Of a stretch of DNA of 64,000 nucleotides, positions 1 through 10,306 are shown piece by piece (the first letter of the stretch is position 1; each line of letters opens with the position of its first letter). The notes under the pieces were generated by a model. The model was given only the letters and a program-made list of their open reading frames with translations, made no database searches and was not told the DNA's origin. Source of the stretch: Mycolicibacterium baixiangningiae (lineage in GTDB: Bacteria; Actinomycetota; Actinomycetes; Mycobacteriales; Mycobacteriaceae); assembly GCF_016313185.1 (NCBI RefSeq), contig NZ_CP066218.1, positions 1,736,001 to 1,800,000 on the forward strand, read 5' to 3'. The position numbers and the translations under genes were made by a program.

Positions 1-113
1 AGACCGTCGAGCGCGCGGGTGCGCCCGAATGTCTTGACCAGCCCGCGGATGTCGACCGCGAGCGGTGCGGTGTCCTCAGGCCGTCGCCGGGACGTGGGTG
101 TCTGAACCGTCAT
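1..113 (-). CDS. ABC transporter ATP-binding protein, N-terminal fragment
   Basis: Only the first 37 codons are inside the window; the gene runs off the left edge. The protein starts MTVQTP and reaches VDIRGLVKTFGRTRALDGL, the first strand and A-loop region typical of ABC-2/drug-export ATPases just before the Walker A motif. It begins 38 bases inside the end of the upstream tetR-like gene, so the two are probably co-transcribed and coupled. The pair matches Rv1218c with Rv1219c of M. tuberculosis, a tetronasin-like efflux ATPase and its TetR regulator. The Walker motifs lie outside the window, so the family call rests on the N-terminus and context. Confidence 0.75.
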   Translation of the reverse strand, partial: MTVQTPTSRRRPEDTAPLAVDIRGLVKTFGRTRALDG

Positions 114-771
114 CACCGTCTCCTTGGTGTTCGAGAAAGGCGTCTTGGAGAAAGGCGTCTTGGAGAAAGGCGTCGTACATCGTCGAATCGGCCATCAGCC
201 CGTTGGTGTAGAGCTCGAGCGCGGGCAGGACCATGTCTTGGGAGTAATCGCGCAGGACCCGGCGCAGGTCGGAGGGATCGTCGTGCATCTGCAGGTACAG
301 CAGGAAGCCGCCGCCGCCGACCGTCGCCAGGAAGCGGGCGCGGCCCTGCGGGTCGCGGCTGGGTTTGACGGTGCCCGCCCGGACCCCTTCAGCCAGGTAC
401 TGCTCGGTGTTGTCGATCATCCGCCGCCACAACGACTTCGCCAGATCGCCACCCGACTGCATGCTGCGCACCAGGTACGCCATCAGCGGCGCGTAGGACT
501 CGATCTCGGACATCTCGGCAAGCCAGGTCGCCGGATCATTGCTCTGGATCGACGACGACTTCCCGGTGCGGATCTCCTCGGCGACGTAGTCGTCGCACGC
601 TTTGCGCAGACCGTCCTTGGAGCCGAAGTGGTGGATCACCAGCGCGGCGCTCACCCCCGCGGCCTCGGCGATCGCACGTACGCCGACTCCGAAGCCGTGG
701 TGGCCGAACTGCTCGATCGCCGCATCCCGGATGCGGGCGAGGGCAGTGCGGTCTTCGTCGGCTGAACGCAT
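76..771 (-). CDS. TetR-family regulator (Rv1219c-like) of the adjacent ABC transporter
   Basis: 231 residues from the ATG at 769-771; an in-frame TTG two codons upstream is less likely. Residues about 10-55 form the TetR helix-turn-helix (ARIRDAAIEQFGHHGF, then VRAIAEAAGVSAALVIHHFGSKDGL). The rest is a helical ligand-binding domain. The C-terminus carries three tandem copies of a five-residue unit, AFLQD, AFLQD, AFLEH, from a 15-bp DNA repeat, and then an acidic tail that overlaps the start of the ABC gene. A near-perfect inverted repeat covers its own start region, which fits autorepression together with the efflux operon. The ligand is unknown. Confidence 0.85.
   Translation of the reverse strand: MRSADEDRTALARIRDAAIEQFGHHGFGVGVRAIAEAAGVSAALVIHHFGSKDGLRKACDDYVAEEIRTGKSSSIQSNDPATWLAEMSEIESYAPLMAYLVRSMQSGGDLAKSLWRRMIDNTEQYLAEGVRAGTVKPSRDPQGRARFLATVGGGGFLLYLQMHDDPSDLRRVLRDYSQDMVLPALELYTNGLMADSTMYDAFLQDAFLQDAFLEHQGDGDDGSDTHVPATA
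133..177. repeat. 15-bp in-frame tandem repeat, 3 copies
   Basis: Unit GAGAAAGGCGTCTTG is repeated at 133-147 and 148-162, with a third copy at 163-177 that diverges in its last three bases. It encodes AFLQD-type pentapeptides at the C-terminus of the TetR protein. The unit is a multiple of three, so copy-number change would keep the frame. Confidence 0.9.
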
Positions 772-797
772 GTTCAATAGACTAAACGTGCGTTCAG
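762..797. promoter_or_regulatory. Probable TetR operator
   Basis: CTGAACGCATGTT (762-774) and AACGTGCGTTCAG (785-797) form an inverted repeat with 12 of 13 positions paired and a 10-base spacer. It covers the start codon and promoter-proximal region of the leftward tetR gene, as expected for autorepression. The binding protein is inferred from position only. Confidence 0.6.
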
Positions 798-842
798 CCG
801 CCGGTCAATACCTCACAGAGAGACAGAGACGCGCAGAGAAGG

Positions 843-1532
843 TCAGTCGCGTGCGGCGGCGAGCAGTCCGTCGCCCAGCGGGATGAGCACCGGGGTCAAC
901 CGTTCGTCTTCGGCGATCAGGCGGGCCGCCTCGCGTACCGCGCCGACCTCCGCGTCGTGGGCGCCGGCGTCACCGGCACGTCCGCCGAGTGCCGCGCGGT
1001 GCACCACGATCGCCCCGCCGGAGCGCAGCAGCCGCACCCCCTCGACCACGAACTGCGGCTGGTCGACCGGGTCGGCGTCGATGAAGACCAGGTCGTAGGA
1101 GTCGTCGGCCAGCCGGGTGAGCACATCCTGGGCGCGCCCGCTGATCAACCGCGTGCGGCCCGGTCCGATACCGGCCTCGGAGAACGCCTGCTTGGCGATC
1201 CGCTGATGTTCCGGTTCGACGTCGATGGTCGTCAGCACGCCGTCCTCGCGCATGCCCGACAGCAGCCACAGGCCGCTCACCCCGGCGCCCGTGCCGACCT
1301 CGACGACGGCCTTCCCCCCGGTCAGGCGCGCGAGCACGGACAGCAGCGCGCCGACCGCCGGCGTGACCGCCCCGGCGCCGATGTCCACGGCACGTTCACG
1401 GGCCGCCGCGACGATCGCATCCTCGGAGATGGACTGCTCGGCGTGTGCGACGATCGCTTCGGCGCGGCTCGGCCGCTGCTGACCTGGGGGTTCGTGTCGC
1501 GGCTGACCTGCTGGGTCGTCGGTGCTGGCCAT
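843..1532 (-). CDS. SAM-dependent O-methyltransferase (Rv1220c-like)
   Basis: 229 residues from the ATG at 1530-1532; the open frame continues upstream but has no conserved sequence there. It is a class I Rossmann methyltransferase of the catechol O-methyltransferase-like family. The SAM-binding loop is [16 protein letters not shown], the acidic residue binding the ribose follows in TTIDVEPEH, and [14 protein letters not shown] supplies the metal and substrate motif. The protein closely resembles Rv1220c. It is divergent from sigE across a 177-base spacer. The substrate is unknown. Confidence 0.88.
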   Translation of the reverse strand: MASTDDPAGQPRHEPPGQQRPSRAEAIVAHAEQSISEDAIVAAARERAVDIGAGAVTPAVGALLSVLARLTGGKAVVEVGTGAGVSGLWLLSGMREDGVLTTIDVEPEHQRIAKQAFSEAGIGPGRTRLISGRAQDVLTRLADDSYDLVFIDADPVDQPQFVVEGVRLLRSGGAIVVHRAALGGRAGDAGAHDAEVGAVREAARLIAEDERLTPVLIPLGDGLLAAARD

Positions 1533-1641
1533 GCCCGCACTGTATTGCGCGCCCGCGAGCCGCGGGTCCGCGACACGCCCGCGCGGCACCGTGTGATGTA
1601 CGTCCAATTGGGCCTGTTTTCGCAGGTGAACAAATGGGTAT

Positions 1642-1673
1642 TGAGCATTCTCAGGGAACGTTCATATTGCTCA
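1642..1673 (+). promoter_or_regulatory. Candidate control region upstream of sigE
   Basis: The spacer contains TGAGCA (1642-1647) and its reverse complement TGCTCA (1668-1673) flanking the palindrome GAACGTTC (1656-1663). GGGAAC at 1654-1659 resembles the -35 element of SigE/SigH-type promoters, but the expected CGTT -10 element is not clear (CGCT lies about 17 bases downstream). TTCTCAG next to it could be an MprA-type half site. This is suggestive only; sigE is known to be controlled by MprAB and ECF factors in mycobacteria. Confidence 0.3.
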
Positions 1674-1709
1674 TACCGCTACCACACCCCGGTCGGGAAC
1701 GGTGGCGGC

Positions 1710-2471
1710 ATGGAACACGGGAGGCGTCTTCGCTTCGGGAATAGGGATCTCGCCCATCGTGTTGCCCTCGATGACCAGCCGACGAATCCTGTCGGCCATG
1801 ACCTGGAGGATCCGACGACCACCACGACTGCGGCAGCACAGGCTGCCCCCGTTTCGATGGCGCACCTCGAGCAGTTCAGCGATTCGGACTGGATCGAGTC
1901 GACCGACGAGCTCACCGGAACGGCCGTGTTCGACGCCACCGGCGACAAGAAGTCCATGCCGTCCTGGGACGAACTCGTGCGTCAGCACGCCGACCGGGTG
2001 TACCGGTTGGCCTACCGACTCTCGGGCAACCAGCACGATGCCGAGGACCTGACCCAGGAGACGTTCATCCGCGTCTTCCGCTCGGTGCAGAACTACCAGC
2101 CGGGCACGTTCGAGGGCTGGCTGCACCGCATCACCACCAACCTGTTCCTCGACATGGTCCGGCGCCGTGGCCGCATTCGTATGGAGGCGTTGCCCGAGGA
2201 CTACGACCGGGTGCCCGCCGACGATCCGAACCCCGAGCAGATCTACCACGACTCCCGGCTCGGGCCGGATTTGCAGGCCGCGCTCGATTCGCTGCCCCCG
2301 GAGTTCCGCGCCGCGGTCGTGCTGTGCGACATCGAAGGCCTGTCCTACGAGGAGATCGGTGCCACGCTCGGAGTGAAGCTGGGCACGGTGCGTAGCCGGA
2401 TCCACCGCGGCCGCCAAGCGTTGCGCGACTACGTGGCCCACCACGTACCGGATGCGGCTGCATCGGCCTGA
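1710..2471 (+). CDS. sigE: ECF RNA polymerase sigma factor SigE
   Basis: 253 residues from the ATG at 1710; another in-frame ATG at 1857 would give a protein shorter by 49 residues, and alternative SigE starts are known in mycobacteria. Region 2 lies at about 85-150 ([52 protein letters not shown]). Region 4 lies at about 190-245 ([37 protein letters not shown]). The protein directs RNA polymerase to surface- and oxidative-stress genes. The anti-sigma gene rseA follows, then htrA and tatB, as in Rv1221-Rv1224. The N-terminal 60 residues are poorly conserved. Confidence 0.97.
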   Translation: MEHGRRLRFGNRDLAHRVALDDQPTNPVGHDLEDPTTTTTAAAQAAPVSMAHLEQFSDSDWIESTDELTGTAVFDATGDKKSMPSWDELVRQHADRVYRLAYRLSGNQHDAEDLTQETFIRVFRSVQNYQPGTFEGWLHRITTNLFLDMVRRRGRIRMEALPEDYDRVPADDPNPEQIYHDSRLGPDLQAALDSLPPEFRAAVVLCDIEGLSYEEIGATLGVKLGTVRSRIHRGRQALRDYVAHHVPDAAASA

Positions 2472-2555
2472 CGATCGCGTGTCTGGCGGACCGTGCCGCG
2501 CTAACCTCGTGTGGGCGGCGTCTTACGGGCCGATGAGCGAGCCGAGAGGAGCTGG

Positions 2556-2957
2556 ATGATGGTCGATCCGGGGCATGTGTTCCGTCGGGCGTTCTCCTGG
2601 TTGCCCGCTCAGTTCGCGTCCCAGAACGACGCTCCCGTGGGCGCGCCGCGGCAGTTCGGCTCCACCGAACACCTGTCCATCGAGGCCGTCGCGGCCTTCG
2701 TCGACGGTGAGTTGCGCATGACCGCACACCTGCGCGCGGCGAATCATCTGTCGCTCTGCCCCCAGTGCGCCGCCGAGGTCGACGCGCAGAGTCAAGCCCG
2801 GTCGGCATTGCGGGACTCCCAGCCGATCGCGATACCGAACACCCTGCTCGGAATGTTGTCGCAGATCCCGGATCACATGCCGCGGTCACCGGTCGACGGC
2901 GCAGACCAGTCGAAGTTTGCTGGCGACACTACGCGGGACCGGCGTAAGCGCCGGTAG
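2556..2957 (+). CDS. rseA: Anti-sigma E factor RseA
   Basis: 133 residues. Two ATG codons lie at 2556 and 2559 behind the AGGAG at 2547-2551; the second has the better spacing. The zinc-binding anti-sigma motif HxxxCxxC is present as H64, C68, C71 in HLSLCPQC, inside a conserved block (HLSIEAVAAFVDGELRMTAH). No transmembrane segment is seen, so it is a soluble redox-sensitive ZAS-type anti-sigma factor that binds SigE. It sits 84 bases after sigE and 9 before htrA. The C-terminus is basic and variable. In M. tuberculosis RseA is phosphorylated by PknB and degraded by ClpC1P2. Confidence 0.95.
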   Translation: MMVDPGHVFRRAFSWLPAQFASQNDAPVGAPRQFGSTEHLSIEAVAAFVDGELRMTAHLRAANHLSLCPQCAAEVDAQSQARSALRDSQPIAIPNTLLGMLSQIPDHMPRSPVDGADQSKFAGDTTRDRRKRR

Positions 2958-4456
<1,499 letters not shown>

Positions 4457-4457
<1 letters not shown>

Positions 4458-4858
4458 TGTTCGCCAACATCGGCTGGGGGGAGATGCTGATCCTGGTGAT
4501 CGCCGGGCTGGTGATCCTGGGACCGGAACGGCTGCCCGGTGCGATCCGCTGGACGTCCAGCGCGCTGCGTCAGGCCCGCGATTACGTCAGCGGCGCGACG
4601 ACCCAGCTGCGTCAGGACTTCGGCCCCGAGTTCGAGGACCTCCGCGAACCCATCACCGAACTGCAGAAGCTGCGCGGGATGACGCCGCGCGCGGCGCTGA
4701 CCAAACACCTGCTCGACGGTGACGACTCGTTCTTCACCGGCAAGTTCGACCAGCAGGCGAACGGTAAACCGGAAGCCGGTCAGGAAAAGCCGGTCACCCA
4801 GGTGAACCCGCCGCCGAGCGCTCCGACGGCCACACCGTTCGACAGCGACGCGACCTAG
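4457..4858 (+). CDS. tatB: Twin-arginine translocase subunit TatB
   Basis: 133 residues starting at the ATG inside the TGATG overlap with htrA. It has the typical TatB layout: a short N-terminal transmembrane helix ([20 protein letters not shown], with the GP hinge), an amphipathic helix, and a flexible proline-rich tail. It forms the TatBC receptor for folded, twin-arginine-signal substrates. Its place in the sigE-rseA-htrA cluster ties Tat export to envelope stress, as in M. tuberculosis. Its TAG stop overlaps the mrp stop on the other strand within CTAG (4855-4858). Confidence 0.95.
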
Positions 4859-5997
4859 CGTCCGGCGGGATCCAGTCCCAGCGACATCCCGGCCAGCCCG
4901 CGTTTGCGGGCCGACAGTGCGTCGGCGACGCCGCGGAGTTCCTTACCCGCAGGCGAGTCGGGCGCCGACAGCACCAGCGGGACGCCCGAATCGCCGGCAG
5001 CGACCAGCGCAGGGTCCAGCGGCACCTGGCCGAGCAGCGGGACGTCGGCGCCGACCGCGCGGGTCAGCCGCTCGGCGACCTGGCGTCCACCGCCTTCACC
5101 GAACAGATTCATGACGGTGCCATCCGGCATCAGCAGGCCGGACATGTTCTCGACCACACCCACGATGCGCTGGCGGGTCTGCAGGGCGATCGCCCCGGCC
5201 CGCTCGGCCACCTCGGCGGCCGCCAGCTGCGGGGTGGTGACGACCAGGATCTCGGCGCCGGGGATCAGCTGGGCGACCGAGATCGCCACGTCGCCGGTAC
5301 CGGGCGGCAGGTCGAGCAGCAGGACGTCGAGATCGCCCCAGAACACGTCGGCGAGGAACTGCTGCAGCGCCCGGTGCAGCATCGGCCCGCGCCACACCAC
5401 GGGGGTGTTGCCCTGGGTGAACATCGCGATCGAGATGACCTTCACGTCGTGCGCGATGGGCGGCAGGATCATCGAATCGACCTGGGTGGGCCGATCGGCG
5501 GTGCCCATCATGCGGGGCACGGAGTGGCCGTAGATGTCGGCGTCGAGCACGCCGACGGTGAGCCCGCGCGCCGCCATCGCCGCCGCGACGTTGACCGTGA
5601 CGCTCGACTTTCCGACGCCGCCCTTCCCGGAGGCGACGGCGTAGACCCGGGTCAGCGAGCCGGGCTGGGCGAACGGGATCACCGGCTCGCGGGAGTCGCC
5701 GCGCAGCTGCTTGCGCAGCTCGGTGCGCTGCTCGTCGTTCATCACATCGAGGCTCACGCGGACCGCGCCGGTGCCGGGCACATCGGCGACCGCCTTCTGG
5801 ACCTGCTCGGTGATCTCGGTGCGCTTCGGGCACGCGGCGGTGGTCAGGTACACCTCGACGTGCACGCTGTCGTCCGGCGCGATCGTGACGTTCTTGACCA
5901 TGCCGAGCTCGGTGATCGGTCGTCGCAGCTCGGGGTCGATCACCTTGGCCAGCGCGGCACGGATCGCCGTCTGGCGCTCATCGGGAGTTTGGGACAT
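4855..5997 (-). CDS. mrp: Mrp/NBP35-type ATP-binding Fe-S cluster carrier
   Basis: 380 residues starting MSQTPDERQ at 5997; the open frame extends upstream without conserved sequence. Residues about 5-100 are a MIP18/DUF59 domain ([16 protein letters not shown]). The P-loop NTPase domain follows, with the deviant Walker [30 protein letters not shown], and [13 protein letters not shown]. The usual CxxC pair near the end is not evident, as in other actinobacterial Mrp proteins. It probably delivers Fe-S clusters to apoproteins. Matches Rv1229c; the Rv1225c-Rv1228 genes found between tatB and mrp in M. tuberculosis are missing here. Confidence 0.93.
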   Translation of the reverse strand: MSQTPDERQTAIRAALAKVIDPELRRPITELGMVKNVTIAPDDSVHVEVYLTTAACPKRTEITEQVQKAVADVPGTGAVRVSLDVMNDEQRTELRKQLRGDSREPVIPFAQPGSLTRVYAVASGKGGVGKSSVTVNVAAAMAARGLTVGVLDADIYGHSVPRMMGTADRPTQVDSMILPPIAHDVKVISIAMFTQGNTPVVWRGPMLHRALQQFLADVFWGDLDVLLLDLPPGTGDVAISVAQLIPGAEILVVTTPQLAAAEVAERAGAIALQTRQRIVGVVENMSGLLMPDGTVMNLFGEGGGRQVAERLTRAVGADVPLLGQVPLDPALVAAGDSGVPLVLSAPDSPAGKELRGVADALSARKRGLAGMSLGLDPAGR

Positions 5998-6055
5998 CGC
6001 CTGCGAGTCTAGGCCGACCCGGCAGGCGGTTCCCACACGCGGGCGATGCCGCCGC

Positions 6056-7351
6056 TCAGGCCACCGGGCCGGGCGCGGGACCGGTGGGCGCCGGGCCCGG
6101 AAGAGGAACCGCAGGGGCCACCGGGCCGGGCGGCGGCGCAACAGGTCCCGGTGCGGGAGCCGGCCCGGCGGCGGGGGGTGGGACGTTTTCGAGGCAGAAC
6201 ACCACGCAGCTGGGCGGCGGGGGCGGCGGCGGAGCCATCCACGGCGGCACCCAGGGAGCGGGTGCGGCCGGTGCCGGGGCGGTGGTCGCGGGGGCGGCCG
6301 GAGCCGGGCCGGGCAGCGGACCCAGCCGTTGTCCTGGCGCGAAGCCGGGCACGTTGGTGCCGGGCATGCGGCTGGCGTCGTTGCGGCTCAGCAGCGGCAC
6401 CAGGGCCAGCGGGTCGTCCGCGGGCAGGCCGGTCGCGTTGACCGGGGTGCCGGGCCCGAGCCCTTCGTTCCTGTCGAGATGGGAGTCGCCGATCGCGGGC
6501 ACCGGTCCGGTGATCGGCGGCAGGTCCACCGGGACGACGCCGGTCGCGTAACCGCCCGCCCAGCTCAGCACGTTGCGCGCATAGGCGACCGAGTTGTTGT
6601 ACCGAAGGATGGCCGACATCACCTGCGACGGGTCGCGCAGGTTCAGTCCGCCACTGCACAGGTACCGGCCCGCGGCCAGCGTCGAGTCGTAGAGGTTCTG
6701 CACGTCTGATTTGCCGTCGCCGTCGCCGTCGGACGCGTAGCGCGCCCAGGTGCCGGGCAGGAACTGCATCGGTCCCATCGCGCGGGCGTAGGTGACCCGG
6801 TCGGCGGTGCGGCCCATCTCGATGACCTCGTTGCCGGGCAGTGTGCCGTCGAGCGCGGGGCCGTAGATCGGCCGGACCGGTGTGCCGCGCGAGTCCGTCG
6901 CACCGCCGTTGGCGTGCATGGACTCGATGCGGCCGATACCGGCGAGCAGGTTCCAGCTCAGCCCGCAGTTGGGGACCGCGGCGGCCATCATTCGTTCGGC
7001 GTTGCGGTACGCGCTCAACGCCATCGCGGGGATCTTGAGGCTGCCGGGGGAGTTGACCACCACGGCCGGGGGCGGGGAGGACACCGTGGAGGCGGCGATG
7101 CGGAAGGACCCCGGCGCCCGTTTGACCGCCACCACCGACGGACCCGCGGGGTTGCGCGGCGCCGTCTCGACAGCGGCCAGCGGTGTGACCGCGGCGTTGC
7201 TCACGGAGTGGGGCAGCGTCGGCGCGGACGCTCCGACGGCGCCCGCCAGCACCAGCGGGGCGATGATGATGATTCCGGCGGCAGGTTTGCGCAGTCCCCG
7301 GGCCACGCGGCGTCGGGCCGCCGTCACCGCGGCCGCTCCCCCTATGTGCAC
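6056..7351 (-). CDS. Secreted lytic transglycosylase-like protein (Rv1230c-like)
   Basis: 431 residues from a GTG start. A twin-Arg-like basic start (RRRVARGLRK) and hydrophobic segment (AGIIIIAPLVLAGAVGASA) form a signal peptide or anchor. The central domain (about 115-290) is a soluble lytic transglycosylase fold: catalytic Glu in GIGRIESMH, then RAMGPMQFLPGTWARY and ILRYNNSVAYA. The last 130 residues are Pro/Ala/Gly-rich, likely wall-spanning. It should cleave peptidoglycan glycan strands. A CRP-like site lies about 41 bases upstream. Confidence 0.85.
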   Translation of the reverse strand: MHIGGAAAVTAARRRVARGLRKPAAGIIIIAPLVLAGAVGASAPTLPHSVSNAAVTPLAAVETAPRNPAGPSVVAVKRAPGSFRIAASTVSSPPPAVVVNSPGSLKIPAMALSAYRNAERMMAAAVPNCGLSWNLLAGIGRIESMHANGGATDSRGTPVRPIYGPALDGTLPGNEVIEMGRTADRVTYARAMGPMQFLPGTWARYASDGDGDGKSDVQNLYDSTLAAGRYLCSGGLNLRDPSQVMSAILRYNNSVAYARNVLSWAGGYATGVVPVDLPPITGPVPAIGDSHLDRNEGLGPGTPVNATGLPADDPLALVPLLSRNDASRMPGTNVPGFAPGQRLGPLPGPAPAAPATTAPAPAAPAPWVPPWMAPPPPPPPSCVVFCLENVPPPAAGPAPAPGPVAPPPGPVAPAVPLPGPAPTGPAPGPVA

Positions 7352-7391
7352 TGCAACCGTCCTAAGCGTGTGCTCTGGCCCGACCCAGGTG

Positions 7392-7407
7392 TGTGAACCA
7401 AGTCACC
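7392..7407. promoter_or_regulatory. CRP-like site upstream of the lytic transglycosylase gene
   Basis: TGTGAACCAAGTCACC matches the mycobacterial CRP consensus TGTGA-N6-TCACA at 9 of 10 fixed positions. It lies 41 bases upstream of the leftward GTG start at 7351. It fits cAMP control of a cell-wall hydrolase but is based on motif only. Confidence 0.4.
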
Positions 7408-7452
7408 ATACATAACTGGTGTCACGTCCGTTGCAGCAATGCGCAACCCGGG

Positions 7453-8001
7453 TCAGCCGGACCGCTTCGACCGCCGTTCGCCACCATCGAGCTTTGCGCC
7501 CGATTCGCGGCCGTCGGCGTCGGTGGCCGCGAGCAGGGTCGCGATCATCTCGCGCAGTTCCTCGAGTTCGCGGCGCAGGTAGTCACGGGTCGCCACTTCG
7601 CCGACGGACAGCCGCAGCGCGGCCAGCTCGCGGGCGAGGTACTCGGTGTCGGCCTTCGTCTGGGCGGCGCGCCTGCGGTCTTCGTCCAGTGACACCTTGT
7701 CGCGGTTCTCCTGCCGGTTCTGCGCCAGCAGGATCAACGGTGCGGCGTAGGCGGCCTGCGTGGAGAACGCGAGGTTGAGCAGGATGAACGGATACGGATC
7801 CCACTGCAGCGAGATCGCGAACATGTTGAGCGCGATCCAGACGATCACGATCATCGTCTGCACCGCCAGGTACCGGCCGGTGCCCAGGAACCGCGCAACC
7901 CGCTCGCCGACCTGGCCGACCGCCTCCCGGTCGACGTTGAACGTGATCCGGCGCGGGGTACGCGGGGTGTCCAGCCGCCCGCGCGCCGACAAGTCGCTCA
8001 T
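7453..8001 (-). CDS. DUF1003 membrane protein (Rv1231c-like)
   Basis: 182 residues starting MSDLSARGRL at 8001, where ATGA overlaps the stop of the upstream CBS/MgtE-like gene. The DUF1003 core has two transmembrane helices (LAVQTMIVIVWIALNMFAI and FILLNLAFSTQAAYAAPLILL) and the typical NRQENRDK loop. A charged helical, probably coiled-coil tail follows (about 110-165). Function is unknown. Coupling to a magnesium-transporter-like regulatory protein suggests a shared ion-related role. Confidence 0.87.
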   Translation of the reverse strand: MSDLSARGRLDTPRTPRRITFNVDREAVGQVGERVARFLGTGRYLAVQTMIVIVWIALNMFAISLQWDPYPFILLNLAFSTQAAYAAPLILLAQNRQENRDKVSLDEDRRRAAQTKADTEYLARELAALRLSVGEVATRDYLRRELEELREMIATLLAATDADGRESGAKLDGGERRSKRSG

Positions 8002-9293
8002 GACGTCCCTTCGGTACCGGACAGCTCGGGTTCCTCGACCCGGTCGCGCCAGTCGTCGGGAAGCAGGTGGTCCAGGACGTCGTCGACGGACACCGCACCC
8101 AGCAGGTGGTTCTCCTCGTCGACGACCGGACCGCAGACGAGATTGTAGGCCGCGAAGTACCGGGTCACCGCGCCGAGCGAATCCTCCGGGCTCAGGTTCG
8201 GCAGGTCGGTGTCGAGGATTCCGCTGACCAGCGTGGCTGGCGGTTCGCGCAGGAGTCGCTGCAGGTGCACGCAACCGAGGTAGTGCCCGGTGGGCGTGGC
8301 GGTGGGCGGCCGCGCGACGAACGCCAGCGACGCCAGCGCCGGGGTCAGGTCGGGGTCACGCACCCGGGCCAGGGCCTCGGCCACCGTGACGTCGGGGGCC
8401 AGCACCACCGGCTCGGACGTCATCAGCCCGCCCGCGGTGTCGGGGGAGTGGCTCAGCAACCGGCGCACGTCCTCGGAGTCCTCGGGATCCATCCGCCGCA
8501 GCAGCGTCTCGGCGTCGGCGGGCGTCATGGAGCCGAGCAGGTCGGCGGCGTCGTCGGGGTCCATCGCCTCGAGCACGTCGGCGGCGCGCTCGGTCTTCAT
8601 CTGGCGCAGCACGTCGGCCTGATCGTCCATCGGCAGTTCCTGGAGCACGTCGGCGAGCCGTTCGTCGTCGAGCGCGTTGACCACCTCGTACCGGCGCTTC
8701 GGTGGCAGTTCGCGGATCGCCTCGGCGACCTCGACCGCCCGCTGACCCTCGAACTGCTCGAGCAGCGAGGCCACCCCCTGGTCGGGCATTGCCAGACCGG
8801 ACGGCGTGAGGCCCTGCACGTGGTGCCATTCGACGACGTGGATGTTGGAGCGCCGCCCGAGCCGCCGCTGGGTGCGCACCGCGACGCGGGTCACCAGCCA
8901 GTCGCGCGTGCGGCTCTGCTCGATACCGAGATCGACCACCACGACGTCGATTCCGGCGAGCTGGGTGAGGTCGGGATCGTCGACGCGCACCCGGGTTTCC
9001 AGGACCTGGCCAACCACCAGGACCTCCCCGGGGCGTTGCAGGAATTTACGCAGTGACACATTGGCCGTCGTCAGCGTGACCGCACTGGGCTCGATGGCGG
9101 TGACTCGCAGGATCGGGACGAAAATCCTACGGCGGCTGAGCAATTCGACGACGAGGCCGAGGACACGGGGCTGCTGGCGGACGATGCTGATGCTGATCAC
9201 CACATCGCGCACACGGCCGATCGACTCCCCGTCCGGGCCGAGGACCACCATTCCCGCGAGCCGCGCTGCGTAGACCCTGTTCACCGCCGACAT
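7998..9293 (-). CDS. PRC-barrel/MgtE-N/CBS domain protein (Rv1232c-like)
   Basis: 431 residues. The N-terminus looks like a PRC-barrel (LAGMVVLGPDGESIGRVRDVVI). The middle holds MgtE-N helical repeats (AEAIRELPPKRRYEVVNAL, LQELPMDDQADVLRQM, MDPDDAADLLGSM). Two CBS domains follow (about 290-420). The MgtE transmembrane pore is absent, so this is a soluble sensor relative of MgtE, not a channel. It is translationally coupled to the DUF1003 gene downstream. Its start lies only 25 bases from that of the divergent CitE-like gene, which leaves little room for promoters and suggests leaderless transcripts. Confidence 0.85.
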   Translation of the reverse strand: MSAVNRVYAARLAGMVVLGPDGESIGRVRDVVISISIVRQQPRVLGLVVELLSRRRIFVPILRVTAIEPSAVTLTTANVSLRKFLQRPGEVLVVGQVLETRVRVDDPDLTQLAGIDVVVVDLGIEQSRTRDWLVTRVAVRTQRRLGRRSNIHVVEWHHVQGLTPSGLAMPDQGVASLLEQFEGQRAVEVAEAIRELPPKRRYEVVNALDDERLADVLQELPMDDQADVLRQMKTERAADVLEAMDPDDAADLLGSMTPADAETLLRRMDPEDSEDVRRLLSHSPDTAGGLMTSEPVVLAPDVTVAEALARVRDPDLTPALASLAFVARPPTATPTGHYLGCVHLQRLLREPPATLVSGILDTDLPNLSPEDSLGAVTRYFAAYNLVCGPVVDEENHLLGAVSVDDVLDHLLPDDWRDRVEEPELSGTEGTS

Positions 9294-9318
9294 GACTCAA
9301 AGGGTAGAGAGTAGAGCC

Positions 9319-10302
9319 GTGACGCACGCGATTCGACCCCGCGAACTCGACGATTCCGCCCGGCCGCGTCGGACCTGTCTCTCGGTCCCCGGCAGCAGCA
9401 CCAAGATGATCGAGAAAGCCAAGGGTTTGCCGGCCGACGAGGTGTTCCTCGATCTGGAGGATGCGGTGGCGCCGGACGCCAAGGCCGAAGCGCGCACCCG
9501 GGTGGCGGTGGCGCTGGCCGAACCCGGTTGGGCCGCACAGGTACGCGGCGTTCGGGTCAACGACTGGACCACGCCGTGGACCTACGCCGACGTCATCGAA
9601 GTCGTGTCGACCGCCGGCGCCCACCTCGACATCATCGTGTTGCCGAAGGTCACCGACATCTCACACATCCACGCACTCGATCTGCTGCTGACCCAACTCG
9701 AGACGACGCATGGACTGCCCGTCGGCCGGATCGGCATCGAGGCGCAGATCGAGAACGCCGCCGGGCTGACCCATATCGACGCGATCGCCGCGGCGCCGCG
9801 CGTCCAGGCGCTGGTGCTCGGCCCGGCCGACATGATGGCCAGCCTCAACATGCGCACCCTGGTCGTCGGCGAACAGCCCGAGGGGTACGACGTGGGCGAC
9901 GCCTACCACCACATCCTGATGCGCATCCTCATCGCCGCCCGCACCCACGGTGTGCTGGCGATCGACGGGCCGTTCCTCAAGGTGCGCGACGTCGAGGCGT
10001 TCCGCCGGGTGGCGGGGCGCTCGGCGGCGCTGGGCTTCGACGGCAAGTGGGTGCTGCATCCGGATCAGATCGCCGCGGGCAACGAGATCTTCAGCCCGCG
10101 CCAACGGGATTACGACCACGCGGAGCTGATCCTCGAGGCCTACGAGTGGCACACGTCGCGCGCCGGCGGGGCCCGCGGTGCGGTGATGCTGGGCGACGAG
10201 ATGATCGACGAGGCCAGCCGCAAGATGGCGCTGGTGATCGCCGCCCGTGGGCGGGCCGCGGGTATGACCCGTCAGGCTGAGCCGTTCTGTCCACCCAGCT
10301 GA
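9319..10302 (+). CDS. HpcH/HpaI aldolase, CitE/malyl-CoA lyase family
   Basis: 327 residues from GTG 9319; an ATG at 9292 would overlap the divergent gene and is less likely. TIM-barrel lyase motifs are RTCLSVPGSSTKMIEKA, DEVFLDLEDAVAP (metal-binding acidic residues), IIVLPKV, IEAQIENAAG and LGPADMMASLNM. The C-terminal part (THGVLAIDGPF, GFDGKWVLHPDQI) matches malyl-CoA and beta-methylmalyl-CoA lyases better than short CitE proteins. It probably cleaves a 3-hydroxyacyl-CoA such as malyl-CoA. The physiological substrate cannot be fixed from sequence. Confidence 0.85.
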   Translation: MTHAIRPRELDDSARPRRTCLSVPGSSTKMIEKAKGLPADEVFLDLEDAVAPDAKAEARTRVAVALAEPGWAAQVRGVRVNDWTTPWTYADVIEVVSTAGAHLDIIVLPKVTDISHIHALDLLLTQLETTHGLPVGRIGIEAQIENAAGLTHIDAIAAAPRVQALVLGPADMMASLNMRTLVVGEQPEGYDVGDAYHHILMRILIAARTHGVLAIDGPFLKVRDVEAFRRVAGRSAALGFDGKWVLHPDQIAAGNEIFSPRQRDYDHAELILEAYEWHTSRAGGARGAVMLGDEMIDEASRKMALVIAARGRAAGMTRQAEPFCPPS

Positions 10303-10306
10303 CGCG

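Noticed and set aside
957..1709. Extension of the sigE frame upstream of 1710
   Set aside because: The upstream part overlaps the O-methyltransferase gene on the other strand and has no similarity to sigma factors.
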